Shown here in pieces: positions 41,601 to 43,971 of a stretch of 43,971 nt of DNA; position 1 is the stretch's first letter, and each line of letters opens with the position of its first letter. The stretch spans positions 1-43,971 of the forward strand of contig CAZZHO010000010.1 in the NCBI GenBank assembly GCA_964653795.1, read 5' to 3'. This DNA is from JAWPMT01 sp964653795. GTDB taxonomy: Bacteria; Bacteroidota; Bacteroidia; Cytophagales; Cyclobacteriaceae. Below the pieces are notes generated by a model, which was not told the origin of the DNA, did no database searches, and saw only the letters and a list, made by a program, of their open reading frames with translations. A program made the translations under genes and the position numbers.

Positions 41601-42338
41601 CTATAGGTCTCTATGAGCGGCTAAAGCCGCACCTATGATACCAGCGTTGTTTCTAAGTGTTGCTGGAGCAACTTCACATTCTACGTCGAAGTGTTTACTG
41701 AAATTTTCATATTTCTTGGAGACACCTCCTCCGATGATGATCATGTCTGGCCAGAACAGGAACTCGACTAGTTGCAAATATTCGTTGACTCGCTTGCCAA
41801 ATTCTTTCCATCCGAGATCTTCTTTTTCTCTTATGGAGTTAGCAGCGTAATGCTCTGCGATTTTGCCATGAAGTTTCAGGTGACCCAATTCTGTGTTAGG
41901 AAGAAGCTGTCCCTCTGAAAAAATAGCCGTGCCAATCCCTGTTCCTAGTGCTACCATCATGATGGTTCCGATCATGTCTTTGCCTGCACCAAATGCCACT
42001 TCTCCCTGACCTGCAGCATCTACATCATTGATAACATGAGCTTTACAACCGGTTACCTTCTCTATTTCAGTAGCAGCATTTACACCGATCCAGGAATCAT
42101 CGATATTTGAGGCGGTCTTGACAATCTCATGCTTCACAGCCGCTGGGAAGCCACAGCCAATTTTACCTTTCCACTCCAGTCGATCCACAAGCTCTTTTAC
42201 AGTGGCTATAACTGATTCAGGAGTAGCGGGTTGAGGTGTTGCTATTTTGTGTCGATCTGTTACAAGTGTTCCGCTTTCCACATTGACTATGGCACCTTTT
42301 ATACCTGTGCCTCCAATGTCTATGCCTAACATTTCCAT
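41601..42338 (-). CDS. ppgK: ROK-family polyphosphate-type glucokinase
   Basis: The protein phosphorylates glucose; close relatives use inorganic polyphosphate as well as or instead of ATP. The phosphate-binding start is LGIDIGGTGIKGAIVNVESG. The actinobacterial PpgK pattern is strong: TPQPATPESV, SWIGVNAATEIEK, NDVDAAGQGE, GTGIGTAIFSEGQLLPNTEL with GHLKL, and WPDMIIIGGGVSKK. The usual ROK zinc-binding Cys cluster is missing, as in PpgK. The 245-residue length matches that family. Location beside gnd, zwf and pgl fits a route from free glucose to pentose phosphate. Strict polyphosphate use versus dual or ATP use cannot be told from sequence. Confidence 0.82.
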   Translation of the reverse strand: MEMLGIDIGGTGIKGAIVNVESGTLVTDRHKIATPQPATPESVIATVKELVDRLEWKGKIGCGFPAAVKHEIVKTASNIDDSWIGVNAATEIEKVTGCKAHVINDVDAAGQGEVAFGAGKDMIGTIMMVALGTGIGTAIFSEGQLLPNTELGHLKLHGKIAEHYAANSIREKEDLGWKEFGKRVNEYLQLVEFLFWPDMIIIGGGVSKKYENFSKHFDVECEVAPATLRNNAGIIGAALAAHRDL

Positions 42339-42369
42339 AACGGGAAATTAGAAATTACTTAGCATTTGG

Positions 42370-42416
42370 ACCGATTAAACGAGGAGATTTATAAGATTCG
42401 AAAGCTTTCAATCGGT
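42370..42416. other. Structured intergenic element
   Basis: ACCGATT (42370-42376) pairs with AATCGGT (42410-42416). Inside lies GAAAG/CTTTC (42400-42409) as a further palindrome, with GATT and AATC beside it. The element lies between the stop of the 479-residue gene and the glucokinase start, both minus strand. It may be a leader or weak terminator, but no T tract follows. Confidence 0.4.
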
Positions 42417-42442
42417 ATACTGTGAAGATTTAAACTAAATGG

Positions 42443-43882
42443 CTATTCAGCTAAAAAGTCTTCTTCTATATCTGTCGGAACATCGTAGGGGAATCCAAAC
42501 ATGTGTTTGGCTTTGATCAATTGCGCCACCTTTTGTGGTACGGTCTCTTCCCATCCACTTTCGTTTTTTCCAATCAATTCCAGGATTTCATCTGAGATAA
42601 TATGCAGATTATCCGTATTGGCATTTTCGAGATCCTGAATTTTGTGATTATCCCGAAGGTACTGTAGCAGATTACTTAGATGCTTAGCGGGTTCAAAATC
42701 TTCACTGGTGGTGATTTCGCCATCTTTTTCTTGCATAGGGTAGACATACAGCTTCACATTGCTACCAAATAGTCTGCTAAATGACTCTAGTATACCTCCA
42801 TCAAGATTGGTGTAATATTTCTCGTCAAAGATTCGTATCAGATTGTTAAGACCTAAGATGATACCAAGCTTTCTTTTTCGGGTGAACTGGGAAAGGTATG
42901 ATGCCAGTTTGTAATGTTCCTGATAATTGGAGATCAAGACATTTTGCCCAAGAGAACACAAGCAGTCCACTCTATCAAGGAAGTCCGCTTCATCGATATC
43001 GCCAGCAGTCGTCAGATCATTGATTGTAAGCTCAGCGAGCGTGATAATTTTTTCCTTCTCAACATCCTCTTCTTTGTGGAAGGCTCTGAGGCCATTGATC
43101 ATCATGTCCACATTTACCATAGTAACCGGCCTAAATCTCCCTCTTATGACTACTACGTTCTTTTTGTAAAGTGCCTGCGAGGCCTGCATTACATTTCCCT
43201 TAGGGCCAAACATAGCGGCATGAGTCAATCCATTCTTTACCAGTTTGAGTGTCATCAATCGGTTATCGACATGGTGAAAATCGGGCCCTTCAATTTTGAA
43301 CATGTCAATCTCAAAGCGATCTCTTGAGATATTGTCAGCCAGGCTATTCATGATATCCTCAGGATCTGCATTCTTATAACAGGCATGTATCATATTCACG
43401 CCGATGATCCCCAAGACCTGTTGTTGCCAAATAGCATCATTATCCTTCAGGTTAACATGGACGATGCACTCATTATAGTCCGCCCCTGGATGCAGCTGAA
43501 ATCGGATACCTATCCACCCATGTCCAACATTCGTCTTGGCATAATTGAGTGTTTCCACCGTATTGGCGAAAGCAAAGAAATTTGTCCTTTTCGCTCTACC
43601 GGTAAGTCTTTGGGAGAGGAGGGTATATTCTTTCTCCAGCATCTTGTCCAGCTTTTCCTCGCATACATACCTGCTGGTTTTGCCATAGATGGCATCACTG
43701 AACGTCATGTCATAAGCTGACATGGTCTTAGCTATAGAGCCTGATGCAGCTCCCGCTTTGAAAAAGTGGGATGCAACTTCCTGGCCGCCTCCAATTTCGG
43801 CAATAGTCCCGTAGACTCTTTGATCAAGGTTGAGCTGTAGTGCTTTTTCCTTAGTAGTTAAGGTCTTGAATTGATCGTCCAT
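42443..43882 (-). CDS. Large conserved cytoplasmic protein of unknown function
   Basis: The 479-residue protein has no signal peptide or membrane helix. Its N-terminal stretch TKEKALQLNLDQRVYGTIAE, continuing with IGGGQEVASHFFKAGAASGS and AYDMTFSDAIYGK, is one I recall as a highly conserved opening in a family found in Bacteroidota and some other bacteria. Database names for it vary and look unreliable, including nucleotidyltransferase or TonB-receptor labels that the sequence does not support. GWIGIRFQLHPGADYN and a long acidic C-terminus follow. There is no catalytic motif I can assign. It is monocistronic here, with about 90 bases of AT-rich upstream DNA left in the window. Confidence 0.7.
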   Translation of the reverse strand: MDDQFKTLTTKEKALQLNLDQRVYGTIAEIGGGQEVASHFFKAGAASGSIAKTMSAYDMTFSDAIYGKTSRYVCEEKLDKMLEKEYTLLSQRLTGRAKRTNFFAFANTVETLNYAKTNVGHGWIGIRFQLHPGADYNECIVHVNLKDNDAIWQQQVLGIIGVNMIHACYKNADPEDIMNSLADNISRDRFEIDMFKIEGPDFHHVDNRLMTLKLVKNGLTHAAMFGPKGNVMQASQALYKKNVVVIRGRFRPVTMVNVDMMINGLRAFHKEEDVEKEKIITLAELTINDLTTAGDIDEADFLDRVDCLCSLGQNVLISNYQEHYKLASYLSQFTRKRKLGIILGLNNLIRIFDEKYYTNLDGGILESFSRLFGSNVKLYVYPMQEKDGEITTSEDFEPAKHLSNLLQYLRDNHKIQDLENANTDNLHIISDEILELIGKNESGWEETVPQKVAQLIKAKHMFGFPYDVPTDIEEDFLAE

Positions 43883-43933
43883 GGCGTAAACCGATATTTG
43901 ATTTAAAATTATTACAAATGATTGGGGTTAAAA

Positions 43934-43945
43934 GTTTGATCAAAC
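43934..43945. promoter_or_regulatory. 12-base perfect palindrome upstream of the unknown gene
   Basis: GTTTGATCAAAC is a perfect palindrome lying 52 bases upstream of the 479-residue gene's ATG. It may be an operator, or chance. The surrounding DNA is AT-rich, and no consensus -7 box faces the gene. Confidence 0.35.
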
Positions 43946-43971
43946 ATTTGTTTAGGTAGAAATAAAAAAAG

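Noticed and set aside
1..43971. CRISPR arrays, tRNA or rRNA genes, prophage or insertion sequences
   Set aside because: I saw no regularly spaced repeats, cloverleaf-like intergenic sequences, integrases, transposases or phage structural genes.

Overview
The window looks like ordinary chromosome from a marine-type member of the Bacteroidota, probably order Cytophagales. Supporting signs are GC content near 40-45%, A-rich gene starts without clear Shine-Dalgarno sequences, several matches to the Bacteroidota -7 promoter box TAnnTTTG, and lineage-typical families: an outer-membrane putative porin, a FecI/FecR pair with an STN/carboxypeptidase-regulatory-like protein, a PadR plus prefix-domain permease pair, a TPR histidine kinase, and a menaquinone (men) route. 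There is no sign of a phage, plasmid, CRISPR array or insertion sequence. Genes are densely packed. Stops of convergent genes overlap, several genes overlap at ATGA or TGATG, and GTG/TTG starts are frequent. One 100-N assembly gap (19607-19706) lies inside a gene. No gene-free stretch exceeds 300 bases.

Layout. 26-4464 (+): lpxK, an outer-membrane porin, miaE and a cytosolic-looking THI5/NMT1-type binding protein. 4461-6192 (-): a small conserved protein and an exported protein often mislabelled asparagine synthetase B. 6299-8406: a MacB-type permease, a lipoprotein and a membrane protein. 8577-13071 (+): topoisomerase IV, parE-parC. 13124-16040 (+): a SanA-like protein, a TerB-like protein, a rhomboid protease and a PA0069-type radical SAM protein, with DoxX convergent. 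16567-24463: the menaquinone genes menI, menF, menD and menE on the minus strand, with an unknown gene coupled to menE. This locus is split by a plus-strand sigma factor / STN protein / FecR cassette. 24501-27984 (+): a histidine phosphatase, an RRM RNA-binding protein and the NHEJ ligase LigD. 28080-31876: an exported serine hydrolase, a small beta-rich protein coupled to a TPR histidine kinase, and a 65-residue protein. 32096-35512 (+): PadR, a large permease and an OmpA-like protein. 35633-37857: a thioredoxin-like protein and a GMC oxidoreductase. 37844-42338: the oxidative pentose phosphate module pgl-zwf / gnd / polyphosphate-type glucokinase. 42443-43882 (-): a large conserved protein of unknown role.

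MenI, MenF, MenD and MenE supply four menaquinone steps; menB, menC and menA are not in the window. PpgK, Zwf, Pgl and Gnd together would take glucose through glucose 6-phosphate to ribulose 5-phosphate and yield NADPH.

The most unusual signals are regulatory. A perfect terminator hairpin with eight Ts lies inside the first codons of the histidine kinase gene, just after the stop of its coupled 120-residue partner. The rhomboid and ligD genes likewise begin directly after terminators. A 27-base perfect palindrome covers the start codon of the radical SAM gene. Two operator-like sites 42 bases apart bracket the padR promoter. No clearly new multi-gene system is demonstrable from sequence alone; the best candidates are the small-protein/kinase pair, the gene coupled to menE, and the sigma/STN/FecR cassette.
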